Positions 13,202-21,234 of a stretch of 21,234 nucleotides of DNA are shown in pieces (the first letter of the stretch is position 1; each line of letters begins with the position of its first letter). The notes beneath the pieces were generated by a model. It was not told where the DNA came from, did not search any database, and worked only from the letters and a program-made list of their open reading frames with translations. Source of the stretch: Actinomyces sp. ICM47 (GTDB taxonomy: Bacteria; Actinomycetota; Actinomycetes; Actinomycetales; Actinomycetaceae); assembly GCF_000278725.1 (NCBI RefSeq), contig NZ_ALCA01000093.1:1-21234 (forward strand), written 5' to 3'. The position numbers and the translations under genes are program-made.

Positions 13202-16200
13202 ATGGCTTCCGCACTTTCGCGCCTTGTAACCCTTGCATCTGCACCGATTATCGCGTGTGCATCGCTTGCGTTCGCCCCGATGGCGCACGCAGATGATGGC
13301 AATCCACCTCCCGTTTCTCCTGGTCAAACCGTCCTTCATGACGGTTTGAGCGCCGCCACCGCGGCGGCCTCGTGCTGGGACATCAAGCAGCGCGATCCCA
13401 ACTCTCAGGACGGCACCTACTGGCTCCAGACCCCCGCGATGGACGCCCCCGCTCAGTTCTTCTGTGATCAGACCACAGATGGCGGCGGCTGGGTCATGAT
13501 CGGTCGTGGCCGCGAAGGCTGGGAGCCGTGGAGTGGCGGCAAGGGCGATCCGGCCAAGCTCGCAACGCGCGAGCGTAACCAGTCGGCCTTCGACGTCGTT
13601 CAGCTCTCCAACGACGCTGTCAACGGCCTGCTCAACAATGAGGACGTCAAGGACCAGCCGGACGGCGTGCGCGTCCTGCGCTCGTGGAGCGCCTCGGGCC
13701 GCTCCTACCAGAAGCTGGACATGAAGTTCTCCAAGATGACGGACTTCGTGTGGCCCTTCAAGATGGCTCACCCGGTGAGCATCTCGATGGACGGTGCCAG
13801 CCCCGTCTCCGGCCTCCTGTGGAATACCCTCGGCTACGACCAGGGGTGGAACGCCCTCCAGGTCTACCCGTCGGCGCGCACCGGCTGGACTGTCGGCTGG
13901 GGATACGGCATCGGTGCCGGAAACTGGGGTGGCGACCTGAGTTCTGCGTCTTCCTTCTTCCACAAGAACGGCCAGACGGTCTTCGCCTACTCTGAGGCCT
14001 ACGTGCGTCCGCGCGTTGCCTCCGACTCCTCGGCCTTCACCCGCATCCCGGACGAGGGCGAGGCTGGTTCCACCGTGAGCCGCGCCGTCTCCAACTACGC
14101 GGCCACAACCTCGTGGGGCGTCACCGGTAACATCAACGGCTCCTACGCGGAAGGATCCATTCAAGTCCAGGCCCTCAAGCAGGTCGGCTCCACCATGTAC
14201 GTGGGTGGTAACTTCACCGGCGTCAAGCAGGGCGAGAACGGTTCCGAGAACCCGTCGCGCGGCCTGGCGGCCTTCGACGTCAACACCGGCGACTGGACCG
14301 GCCAGGCCTTCGACTTCAACAATCAGGTCAAGGCCCTCCTGCCGCTGCCCGATGGTCGCCTCCTCGTGGCCGGCGACTTCACGCGCGTCAACGGCGAGAC
14401 TCACATCGGCACCGTCGTCATCAACCCCTCCACCGGCCAGATCGACCCCTCGTGGGACCTGTCGATCACTAACGCGCTGAACGGCGGCCAGGTGAGCGTG
14501 CGCGCGCTCGACTACTACGACGGCAACGTCTACCTGGGCGGTGTCTTCACGCACCTGAGTGGCGGCGGCTCCTCAAAGGTCTACGGGCGCAACGCTGCCC
14601 GCGTGTCCCTCGACGGGCGCCCCGACCGCAGCTGGAACCCGGAACTCAGCGGCTCCGTTCAGGCCGTGGGCGTCAGCGAGGCTAACGGTGCCTTCTACGC
14701 CGGCGGACACTTCACCCGTGCACACGGCTCCGAGCGTGCATGGTACGCGGCGAAGTTCTCGACCCAGCCCGGTGCCGCCCAGGACTTCGAATTCAATTTC
14801 GAACCTTCCACCGTGAGCGCCGGCAAGTACCAGCAGACCATCGCCACCGGCGGTAACCGCGTCTTCATCGGCGGCTCCGAGCACTCCCTGTTCGGCTACG
14901 ACACCGGCACGAACTCGCGCACCTCCGGCACCGTCACCATGAGCATGGGCGGCGACATGCAGGCCAGCACCATCTCCTCCAAGAACGTCATTTACGGCTC
15001 CTGCCACTGCTCTGACGGGGCCTACCAGGACAAGTACGACTGGGCCGTGTCCGACCGCTGGTCTCGTATCGACGAGATCAAGTGGGTGGGTGCGTGGGAC
15101 GCCACCACTGGTGAAAACCTGCACTGGACCCCCTTCGAGCTCTCCTCCAAGCGCAAGACCGGTGCGTGGGCGCTCACGACCGATACCAACGGCAACCTGT
15201 GGGTTGGCGGCGACTTCGACCTGTCGCATATCGACGCTTCGCGGACTCAGTGGAACGGTGGCTTCGCCCGCTACGATAACCGCGACAATGTAGCCCCCGA
15301 GACCCCGACGCTGGTGCGTACGACCGCTTCCACGGCCTCGTCCGTCACCCTGGCCTGGGAAGGCGTTTCCGACGCCGTCTCCTACGAGATCCTGCGCGAC
15401 GATCGCCCGATCGCCTCCACGACCTCGGCCAGTGTTGAGGTCCCGCGCGGCGGCGACAACCGCTTCTTCGTGCGCGCCGTTGACGCTGCGGGCAACCGCT
15501 CCGCCACCACCGCCGTCTACGTGCCCCCGGCCGACGGCGAGGTCGATCCCGCCAACCCCGTTCTGCTGGAAACTGGTGCCACCTGGAGCTACCGCGCACT
15601 CAACAGCGCCGCCCCCGAGAACTGGACACAGACCTCGTTCGACGACTCCCAGTGGTCCACCGGTACCGCCCCGCTCGGCTACGGCGACCCGAGCATCGCG
15701 ACCGTCCTGCAGTCGAACATCGCGCGCCCCGTGACCTCCTACTTCCGCTCGCACTTCACGGTCGCCGACGCCAAGGCGCTCAAGGGTGTCACCGTGAAGT
15801 ACCTGGCTGATGACGGTGCCGTGGTCTACGTCAATGGCACCGAGGTCGACCGTACACGCATCGACGCAGGTGCCGTGAGCTACACGACGCGAGCCAACGC
15901 CGCACCGAGCTACAGCGCGGCCTCGAACTCCCTGTCCGAGGTCTTCGTACCGGCCTCACTGCTCACCACCGGCGACAACGTCATCGCAGTCGAAACGCAC
16001 GTGAACTACACGCGCAGTGCGACCGTGGGCATGTGGGCCTCCGTGACCCGCGTCGACGGAACACCCGATTCGGCTTCCGGGGACGACGATGTGAAGCCGC
16101 AGCCACAGCCCGCACCCGAGCCGGACCCGGTTCCCCACACTGAACCCTCAGCGCCCGCAAACCTTGAGGACGCCACCAAGGCCATCGACGTGAGCGCCAT

Positions 16201-16714
16201 GACGAATGGCGAGATCATCCCTTCGGCTTCCACCCAGTGGAACTACTGGACCGCCATGGCAGCTCCCGCCACTGACTGGGCAACGACCGCATCCCTGGCG
16301 GACTGGTCGCGCGGTGCAGGCCCCATCGGATGGGGAGACTCGGACGCGGTCACTCGCCTGGACATCGCCAAGAAGGATCGCCCTGTCACGTACTACTTCG
16401 CGCGTGACATCGACCTGGGCACCATCACCCCCAATACCAGCCTCACCTTCAAGGTGCGTGCAGACGACGGCGTCGTCCTGCGCATCAACGGACAGGTCGT
16501 GGACACGAAGCGTATGTCGCCTGGCAACATTAGCCACGACACGTACGCGAATGCGGCGGTTACTGCCCCCCAGGCGGCCTCCGATCTGCTCGAGGTGAAG
16601 ATTCCTGCCAGCTACTTGACATCTGGGGTGAATCGCATCGGCGTTGAGGAACATATCAACTACAAGGGCACGCCGTCCATGTCCTTTGATTTGTCCGCAA
16701 CAATGGCCAAATAG
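13202..16714 (+). CDS. Large secreted fibrinogen-like / beta-propeller / FN3 protein (paralog 1)
   Basis: This 1170-residue exported protein has a Sec signal peptide (1-30, cleaved after AHA). A fibrinogen-like domain at about 44-272 carries FFCDQTTDGGGWVMIGRGREGW, the bacterial CDxxTxGGGW signature. A repeat region at about 300-693 has YVGGNFTGV, LLVAGDFTRVNGETHIGTV, YLGGVFTHL and FYAGGHFTRAHG, blades of a DUF5122/delta-60-like beta-propeller. FN3 lies at about 699-780. Two related galactose-binding-like beta-sandwiches follow (about 785-955 and 997-1170; WSYRAL/WNYWTA, then DDGAVVYVNG and DDGVVLRING), split by a Pro/Glu-rich linker. The mature protein has four cysteines: C58, C88, C601 and C603. 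There is no LPXTG signal or C-terminal anchor. GAAAGG lies 7 bases before the ATG. It probably binds glycans or host ligands at the surface; this is inference from domains and position. Confidence 0.9.
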   Translation: MASALSRLVTLASAPIIACASLAFAPMAHADDGNPPPVSPGQTVLHDGLSAATAAASCWDIKQRDPNSQDGTYWLQTPAMDAPAQFFCDQTTDGGGWVMIGRGREGWEPWSGGKGDPAKLATRERNQSAFDVVQLSNDAVNGLLNNEDVKDQPDGVRVLRSWSASGRSYQKLDMKFSKMTDFVWPFKMAHPVSISMDGASPVSGLLWNTLGYDQGWNALQVYPSARTGWTVGWGYGIGAGNWGGDLSSASSFFHKNGQTVFAYSEAYVRPRVASDSSAFTRIPDEGEAGSTVSRAVSNYAATTSWGVTGNINGSYAEGSIQVQALKQVGSTMYVGGNFTGVKQGENGSENPSRGLAAFDVNTGDWTGQAFDFNNQVKALLPLPDGRLLVAGDFTRVNGETHIGTVVINPSTGQIDPSWDLSITNALNGGQVSVRALDYYDGNVYLGGVFTHLSGGGSSKVYGRNAARVSLDGRPDRSWNPELSGSVQAVGVSEANGAFYAGGHFTRAHGSERAWYAAKFSTQPGAAQDFEFNFEPSTVSAGKYQQTIATGGNRVFIGGSEHSLFGYDTGTNSRTSGTVTMSMGGDMQASTISSKNVIYGSCHCSDGAYQDKYDWAVSDRWSRIDEIKWVGAWDATTGENLHWTPFELSSKRKTGAWALTTDTNGNLWVGGDFDLSHIDASRTQWNGGFARYDNRDNVAPETPTLVRTTASTASSVTLAWEGVSDAVSYEILRDDRPIASTTSASVEVPRGGDNRFFVRAVDAAGNRSATTAVYVPPADGEVDPANPVLLETGATWSYRALNSAAPENWTQTSFDDSQWSTGTAPLGYGDPSIATVLQSNIARPVTSYFRSHFTVADAKALKGVTVKYLADDGAVVYVNGTEVDRTRIDAGAVSYTTRANAAPSYSAASNSLSEVFVPASLLTTGDNVIAVETHVNYTRSATVGMWASVTRVDGTPDSASGDDDVKPQPQPAPEPDPVPHTEPSAPANLEDATKAIDVSAMTNGEIIPSASTQWNYWTAMAAPATDWATTASLADWSRGAGPIGWGDSDAVTRLDIAKKDRPVTYYFARDIDLGTITPNTSLTFKVRADDGVVLRINGQVVDTKRMSPGNISHDTYANAAVTAPQAASDLLEVKIPASYLTSGVNRIGVEEHINYKGTPSMSFDLSATMAK

Positions 16715-16804
16715 AGCGAACGTCGTGTCGCTTCATGCAGGTTGAGGTGATGTCGTGACTAGTTTGAGTAGTTTGACCTACCTCATATATTCCTGTTGAC
16801 AGGG

Positions 16805-16833
16805 GGAGCCCTCGCCGTTCTGGCGAGGGCTCC
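16805..16833 (+). terminator. Strong intrinsic terminator after paralog 1
   Basis: GGAGCCCTCGCC (16805-16816) pairs perfectly with GGCGAGGGCTCC (16822-16833) around a 5-nt loop, followed by TTCGTAT. It lies 90 bp after the stop and separates the two paralogous genes into independent transcripts. Confidence 0.85.
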
Positions 16834-16876
16834 TTCGTATGTGGTAGAACACTCTCGTTTTTGGCTAACCACATGG

Positions 16877-16905
16877 TTGAGCGTGATGGGTTTTCGTGAC
16901 ACTAT
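16877..16905 (+). promoter_or_regulatory. Possible promoter of the second fibrinogen-like gene
   Basis: TTGAGC (16877-16882) and CACTAT (16900-16905) are separated by 17 bp. This mirrors the TTGACT-17-GACTAT arrangement upstream of paralog 1. Transcription would begin near 16912, within or beside the shared 16-bp motif. Confidence 0.45.
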
Positions 16906-16909
16906 AGGG

Positions 16910-16925
16910 GTAACCATTAATGCGA
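16910..16925 (+). promoter_or_regulatory. Motif shared by the two fibrinogen-like genes (copy 2)
   Basis: GTAACCATTAATGCGA lies 16 bases before the ATG at 16942 and matches 13155-13170 at 13 of 16 positions. It starts 4 bases after the proposed -10 here, against 10 bases in copy 1, so the position relative to the promoter is not strictly fixed. Confidence 0.4.
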
Positions 16926-16941
16926 TACCAGTGAGGATCCG

Positions 16942-19900
16942 ATGAAGACTATCCGCCGCTGCTTGGCCCTCGGCCTAGCATCAATAACCGGTTTCGGAGT
17001 GCTTGCACTCAGCCCCGTCGCAGCTCAGGCGGCGGTTGACCCCCTCCACGATGGCCTCTCCGAAGCAACTGCTGCGGCCTCATGCTGGGAGATTAAACAG
17101 AACAACCCACGCTCGTCGGACGGCACCTACTGGCTCCAGACGGCCACAATGGATGCCCCCGGCCAGTTCTTCTGCGACCAGACGACGGATGGCGGCGGCT
17201 GGGTCATGATCGGTCGCGGCCGTGAAGGCTGGGAAACCTGGAGCCAGGGCAATGGCGACCAGACTCGCCTCCAGACCCGCCCGCGCACTCCCGGCGACTT
17301 CGAGGTCGTCCAGGCGTCCCACGAGACCGTCAACGGACTGCTCGGAGGCACCAAAGTTTCTGACCTCCCGGACGGAGTCATGGTCCAGCGTGCCTGGAAC
17401 CACCGAGGCAGCGCCTACCAGACCGTGCGCATGCAGTTCCCCAAGATGCGTGACTTCATCTGGCCCTTCAAGAGCGCCCACCCCGTCAACGTCAAGTTCA
17501 ACCGCGAGTGGTGGGTCAACGGCGGCATCGTGTGGTCAGGCTTCGGCACGAACACCAGCTGGGGCTACGTCAACCTGAACGCTTCTCCTCAGAACCAGTA
17601 CACGATGGGCTTCGGCTATGGTCCCCTCGCGTCCTCCTGGTACGACACCTCCTCCTCGACGTCGTTCTTCCACCGCAACGGCTCCATCATCAATCCCTAC
17701 GCGGAGGTTTACATCCGTCCCGAGCTGAGCTCCACGGACTCCTCTTTCCGCGCCATCGGTGACGGCGGCACTGCCGCAGAGACCCAGAAGGCATCGGTCT
17801 CCGAATATGCGACCCCCACGACGTGGGGCGTGACCGGTAACCTCAACGGCTCCATCCAAGAGGGAAGCATTCAGGTCCAGGCCTTCGAACAGGTCGGCTC
17901 GACCATGTACGTCGGCGGTAACTTCACCGGCGTGCAGAAGGGCAAGAACGGCTCGGAGACCACCAGCCGTGGCCTGGCAGCCTTCGATGCCACCACCGGT
18001 GACTGGAACGGTCAGACCTTCGACTTCAACAACCAGGTGAAGGACCTCGTCGAGCTGCCCGGCGGTAAGCTGCTGGCAGTCGGTGACTTCACCAAGGTCA
18101 ACGGTGAAACCCACGTCGGAACCGTCCTGATCGACGCTGCCACCGGCCAGATTGATCCCTCGTGGGACCTGCAGATCCGCAACGGCAACGCGTCCGTCGT
18201 GACCGTTAAGGCTGCAAAGGTCATCGGCCAGCATATCTACCTGGGCGGCGCGTTCACGCACCTGACGGGTAACGGCTCCTCCTCCGTGTACGCCCGCAAC
18301 GGTGCCCGCCTGGACCTGTCCGGCAAGCCTGACCGCTCCTGGAACCCCGAGTTCAACGGCAGTGTCATCGACATCGACGTGGACGAGAACGACTCCTATT
18401 ACTACGCCGCGGGCCACTTCACTCGTGCACACGACCTCGTTGCCGAAAATGCTGCCCGTCTGGGCACCGGGGCCGGAGCCGATCTCGACCAGTCCTGGTC
18501 CTTCCGCCACTCCTACTTCATCGGCAAGTACCAGCAGGCTGTCACCGTCGGTAATGGGCGTGTCTACTTCGGTGGCTCCCAGCACTCGCTGTTCGGCTAC
18601 AACACCTCCGACATGACCCGTACCTCCGGTTCCATCACCATGCAGAACGGCGGCGACCTGCAGGCGACCACTGCCTCTGCGACCGGCGTCGTCTACGGCT
18701 CCTGCCACTGCTCCGACTACGCTTTCCAGGACGCCTACCAGTACCTCGCCCTCGGCGACACATGGACGCGCGCCGACGAGATCCAGTGGGTCGGCGGATG
18801 GGACCAGGCCACCGGTCGCCAGATCGGCTGGACGCCCTACCGTCTGTCCTCTCTGCGCTCCACTGGTGCCTGGGCCCTCGAAATGGGTGATGACGGAGCC
18901 CTGTGGGCCGGCGGTGACTTCAACTTCTCCTACACTTCCAAGACGGCCGGCCAGTGGTCCGGCGGCTGGGTGCGCATGCCCGCACGCAGCGCCACCGCCC
19001 CCGCCGTGCCCGCCAATCTGCGCGCCTCCGACGGCAACGCGAAGGAAGTAACCCTCAAGTGGTCGTCCGTGCCCGGTGCCGAGTCCTACGACATCCTGCG
19101 CGATGATCGCACAATCGCCACCACGACCTCGACCTCCATCACCGTGCCCCTGGGAGGCAATAACCGCTTCTTCGTGCGCGCCGTCGCCTCCGACGGCCTG
19201 CGAGGTGCCTCGACCCACGCCTACACAGTCGACGCCAACGGCCAGCCGACCCAGCCCGACGACTCGACCATCCTCGTTGAGGACGACGCCACCTGGGCGT
19301 ACCACTGGTCGACCGACGCCGTGCCCGCAGACTGGGCCCAGACCTCGTACGACGACTCCTCGTGGAGCCGCGGCACCGCACCCATCGGCTACGGCGCAGC
19401 CGACCTGGGCACCACGCTCAAGCCCGGCACACCCAAGACCCGCCCGCTGACCACCTACGCGCGCACCACCTTCACTGTCGCTGACCCCACTGCCATCGGC
19501 GGCGTGAACGTTGCGGTGACGGCCGACGACGGTGCCGTGGTCTACGTCAACGGCACCGTGATCGTACGCCAGCGCATGAACGATGGTGCCGTCACCGCCG
19601 GAACCTACGCGTCCGCCTCCGTGACGACCGCCTCCGCGCGCGCCGACCGTCAGCTGGTCTTCGTCCCCGCGTCCCAGCTCGTCGCTGGAACCAACACCCT
19701 GGCCGTCGAGACACACCTCAACTACCGGTCCAGCTCCTCGATGACCATCGACGGCACCGTCCAGGTCGTGGCAAAGGCTGATGTGCCCGAACCCGAGCCG
19801 CAGCCCGAACCCGAGCCGGAACCCGCGCCGCAGCCCGACCCGGACAAGCCAATCACCCCGGATCCCGATCAGCCCCTCGAGGTACTCGACGTATCCGGCG

Positions 19901-20412
19901 TGAACTTCGGTGAGTTCCTGCCCACCGGACAGTACTGGAACTACTGGAACTCCAAGGACGCTCCCGACGCCGCGTGGAACTCTACTGCCGACCTGTCAAA
20001 GTGGAAGCACGGAGCCAGCCCGCTGGGCTGGGGCGACCGCGACGCCGCTACCCCCTTCGTGCTCGCCGCCTCCGAGCGACCCATCACAACCTACTTCGCC
20101 CGTGACGTGAACCTGGGCACCATCAGCGCTGACTTCGAGCTTACCCTCGACGTTCGCGTCGACGACGGCGCCGTCATCTACGTCAACGGAACCGAAGTAA
20201 AGCGCGTGAACATGCCGGAAGGTACCGTCACGAACAACACCAACGCCAAGTCCAACGTGTCCCTCGGCGCAGCCAAGAAGAATCTTGCCACGGTGTCCGT
20301 CCCGCGTGATGTTCTCAAGGACGGTGTTAACCGCATCGCGGTCGAAGAGCACGCCAACTACGCTGGTGCCGTCTCAGTTTCCTTCGACCTGAAGGCAAGC
20401 CTGCTAAGGTAG
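16942..20412 (+). CDS. Large secreted fibrinogen-like / beta-propeller / FN3 protein (paralog 2)
   Basis: This 1156-residue exported protein is a tandem paralog of the preceding one, with the same domain order. The signal peptide is 1-30 (cleaved after AQA). The fibrinogen-like domain is at about 34-258 with FFCDQTTDGGGWVMIGRGREGW, and the propeller-like region at about 285-680. FN3 is at about 687-770, and the galactose-binding-like modules at about 777-945 and 985-1156, split by a Pro/Glu repeat linker (about 950-979). C48, C78, C588 and C590 match the four cysteines of paralog 1. No sorting signal is present. GAGGA lies 4 bases before the ATG. The most divergent part is the middle of the fibrinogen-like domain (about 180-250), where ligand contacts lie in animal fibrinogen-related domains. 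The next gene, a GT26 enzyme, begins 4 bp after the stop, so they are probably co-transcribed. Confidence 0.9.
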   Translation: MKTIRRCLALGLASITGFGVLALSPVAAQAAVDPLHDGLSEATAAASCWEIKQNNPRSSDGTYWLQTATMDAPGQFFCDQTTDGGGWVMIGRGREGWETWSQGNGDQTRLQTRPRTPGDFEVVQASHETVNGLLGGTKVSDLPDGVMVQRAWNHRGSAYQTVRMQFPKMRDFIWPFKSAHPVNVKFNREWWVNGGIVWSGFGTNTSWGYVNLNASPQNQYTMGFGYGPLASSWYDTSSSTSFFHRNGSIINPYAEVYIRPELSSTDSSFRAIGDGGTAAETQKASVSEYATPTTWGVTGNLNGSIQEGSIQVQAFEQVGSTMYVGGNFTGVQKGKNGSETTSRGLAAFDATTGDWNGQTFDFNNQVKDLVELPGGKLLAVGDFTKVNGETHVGTVLIDAATGQIDPSWDLQIRNGNASVVTVKAAKVIGQHIYLGGAFTHLTGNGSSSVYARNGARLDLSGKPDRSWNPEFNGSVIDIDVDENDSYYYAAGHFTRAHDLVAENAARLGTGAGADLDQSWSFRHSYFIGKYQQAVTVGNGRVYFGGSQHSLFGYNTSDMTRTSGSITMQNGGDLQATTASATGVVYGSCHCSDYAFQDAYQYLALGDTWTRADEIQWVGGWDQATGRQIGWTPYRLSSLRSTGAWALEMGDDGALWAGGDFNFSYTSKTAGQWSGGWVRMPARSATAPAVPANLRASDGNAKEVTLKWSSVPGAESYDILRDDRTIATTTSTSITVPLGGNNRFFVRAVASDGLRGASTHAYTVDANGQPTQPDDSTILVEDDATWAYHWSTDAVPADWAQTSYDDSSWSRGTAPIGYGAADLGTTLKPGTPKTRPLTTYARTTFTVADPTAIGGVNVAVTADDGAVVYVNGTVIVRQRMNDGAVTAGTYASASVTTASARADRQLVFVPASQLVAGTNTLAVETHLNYRSSSSMTIDGTVQVVAKADVPEPEPQPEPEPEPAPQPDPDKPITPDPDQPLEVLDVSGVNFGEFLPTGQYWNYWNSKDAPDAAWNSTADLSKWKHGASPLGWGDRDAATPFVLAASERPITTYFARDVNLGTISADFELTLDVRVDDGAVIYVNGTEVKRVNMPEGTVTNNTNAKSNVSLGAAKKNLATVSVPRDVLKDGVNRIAVEEHANYAGAVSVSFDLKASLLR

Positions 20413-20416
20413 GACT

Positions 20417-21202
20417 ATGACTGACAAGTCGCTCGTCGCTGGCGGTCTCGACACGAACGAGGCCGCCAGCGCGGTCGGTGCCAACACGTCCGACCCTGCT
20501 TTCATTGCTATGGCCCAGCGCGTGCTCAGCCGTGGGCACGCGACCACCTGGCTCAATCACTGGTCCCTGCTACACGCCGACTTCCGCGCGCTCGCGCGCA
20601 TGGACACTGTCGGCTTCGATGGGACCCTCCTGCAAATGCGTTTGCGCGGTGCCGGGCACGAGATCGAACGCACCTCCGCCGACCTTGTTCTGCCCCACGT
20701 CTTTTCCCGCCTCGATGATGGAACCCGCATCACTCTGATCGGTGCCGTTCCTGAGGCCGGGCGTGCTGCAGCTGAGCGCCTCAGTCGCTTTGACGTCCAG
20801 GTTATCGATGGATACGACGGCCTCCGCCGCTTCAAGGTGAACCCGAGTTTGCTCTCGTCTTTCGATCCTCGTCTGGTAATTGTCGGACTCGGAGCTGGTC
20901 TGCAGGAAGTCGTCGCTTCCGTCGCGCGGGACCTCGTTCCCCAGGCGTCTGTGTGTACTGCTGGCGGCTGGATCGACCAGTATGCAAAGGCAGCCGATGA
21001 CTACTTCCCCGACTGGGTCCACAACGCTCGCCTGGGCTGGGCGTGGCGCATCGCGCACGAACCCAAGCGCCTGACGAAGCGCTACACGGTGGAGGCTCTG
21101 GACTTCATTGCTCACTGGCCTGAGCTGATTCGTCGCCTTGAGGCCATGGGTACCTTCGACGAGCTGGGCCTCGTCGTGGAGAAGAACGCGTCGCAGGCGT
21201 GA
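20417..21202 (+). CDS. WecG/TagA/CpsF-family (GT26) glycosyltransferase
   Basis: The 261-residue protein matches the GT26 family, whose members include TagA and WecG, N-acetylmannosamine(-uronate) transferases acting on lipid-linked glycans. Visible marks are LNHWSLLHA (46-54), MDTVGFDGTLLQ (62-73) with the DG pair at 68-69, a Rossmann-like GAVPEAG (109-115), and GYDGL (132-136). VIVGLGAGLQE (154-164) and TAGGWIDQYA (181-190) follow, then the C-terminal PDWVHNARLGWAWRIAHEPKRLTKRY (198-223), the typical membrane-associating TagA tail. The start codon is 4 bp after the preceding stop, with AAGG and AGGA overlapping that stop. Its place next to a secreted protein and a Wzx/Wzy cluster suggests it adds a sugar to the same polysaccharide. 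The sugar donor is unknown. Confidence 0.88.
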   Translation: MTDKSLVAGGLDTNEAASAVGANTSDPAFIAMAQRVLSRGHATTWLNHWSLLHADFRALARMDTVGFDGTLLQMRLRGAGHEIERTSADLVLPHVFSRLDDGTRITLIGAVPEAGRAAAERLSRFDVQVIDGYDGLRRFKVNPSLLSSFDPRLVIVGLGAGLQEVVASVARDLVPQASVCTAGGWIDQYAKAADDYFPDWVHNARLGWAWRIAHEPKRLTKRYTVEALDFIAHWPELIRRLEAMGTFDELGLVVEKNASQA

Positions 21203-21234
21203 TGCGCGCGGCGTAAGTGATGCTCGCTGAGGCG

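Noticed and set aside
12839..14554. 571-residue minus-strand ORF across the flippase end and the first fibrinogen-like gene
   Set aside because: It spans two plus-strand genes and their promoter and matches no family. Long antisense frames are expected at this GC content.
16895..16910. T7-like CACTATAGGG upstream of paralog 2
   Set aside because: It is a ten-base chance match to part of a phage promoter; the rest of the T7 consensus is missing and no phage polymerase gene is present.
17536..19716. 726-residue minus-strand ORF opposite paralog 2
   Set aside because: It is Gly/Val-rich with no domain, and a similar antisense frame occurs opposite paralog 1 (14573-15754) for the same compositional reason.
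13202..20412. Sortase-anchored surface proteins
   Set aside because: Both C-termini end in a beta-sandwich (SFDLSATMAK and SFDLKASLLR), with no LPXTG motif, hydrophobic segment or charged tail.

Overview
The window looks like chromosomal DNA from a high-GC actinobacterium, most likely an oral or commensal Actinomycetaceae member (Schaalia/Actinomyces type). The grounds are GC-rich codon use, GTG and apparently leaderless starts, weak -35 boxes, and the mix of families present. Species assignment is inference; no rRNA or tRNA gene was seen.

Layout. (1) 1-815 holds no convincing gene. It carries a cluster of short palindromic repeats built on an ATTGCAC/GTGCAAT half-site (about 186-660) and a separate 106-bp element with 13-bp terminal inverted repeats (680-785). 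(2) 816-2830 has two minus-strand genes: a GNAT acetyltransferase, and a distinctly AT-rich gene for a membrane-anchored protein with a beta-helix-like C-terminus, probably acquired horizontally. (3) 2831-3385 is intergenic, with an imperfect long inverted repeat and a C/A-rich degenerate tandem repeat. (4) 3399-4253 is purU (formyltetrahydrofolate deformylase), apparently leaderless, followed by a hairpin.

(5) 4578-10973 is a tightly coupled plus-strand operon of six genes whose ends all overlap by 4-8 bp: a TagD-like cytidylyltransferase, a CDP-alcohol phosphatidyltransferase-family membrane enzyme, a GT2 glycosyltransferase, a Wzz-like chain-length protein, a second GT2 enzyme and a Wzy/O-antigen-ligase-like polymerase. 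A minus-strand gene for a membrane-anchored NTF2-like protein (10894-11538) overlaps the end of the polymerase gene tail to tail. A Wzx-like flippase follows at 11598-13085. Together these have the parts of a Wzx/Wzy-type surface polysaccharide pathway, possibly with a glycerol-phosphate-like or other alcohol-phosphate component.

(6) 13202-20412 holds two large paralogous secreted proteins (1170 and 1156 residues). Each has a signal peptide, a fibrinogen-like CDxxTDGGGW domain, a beta-propeller-like region, an FN3 domain and two galactose-binding-like beta-sandwich modules separated by a Pro/Glu-rich linker. Neither has a cell-wall sorting signal. The second is followed after 4 bp by a WecG/TagA/CpsF (GT26) glycosyltransferase (20417-21202). 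The most noteworthy idea in the window is that these two proteins are dedicated to the neighbouring polysaccharide, as lectin-like surface or adhesion proteins.
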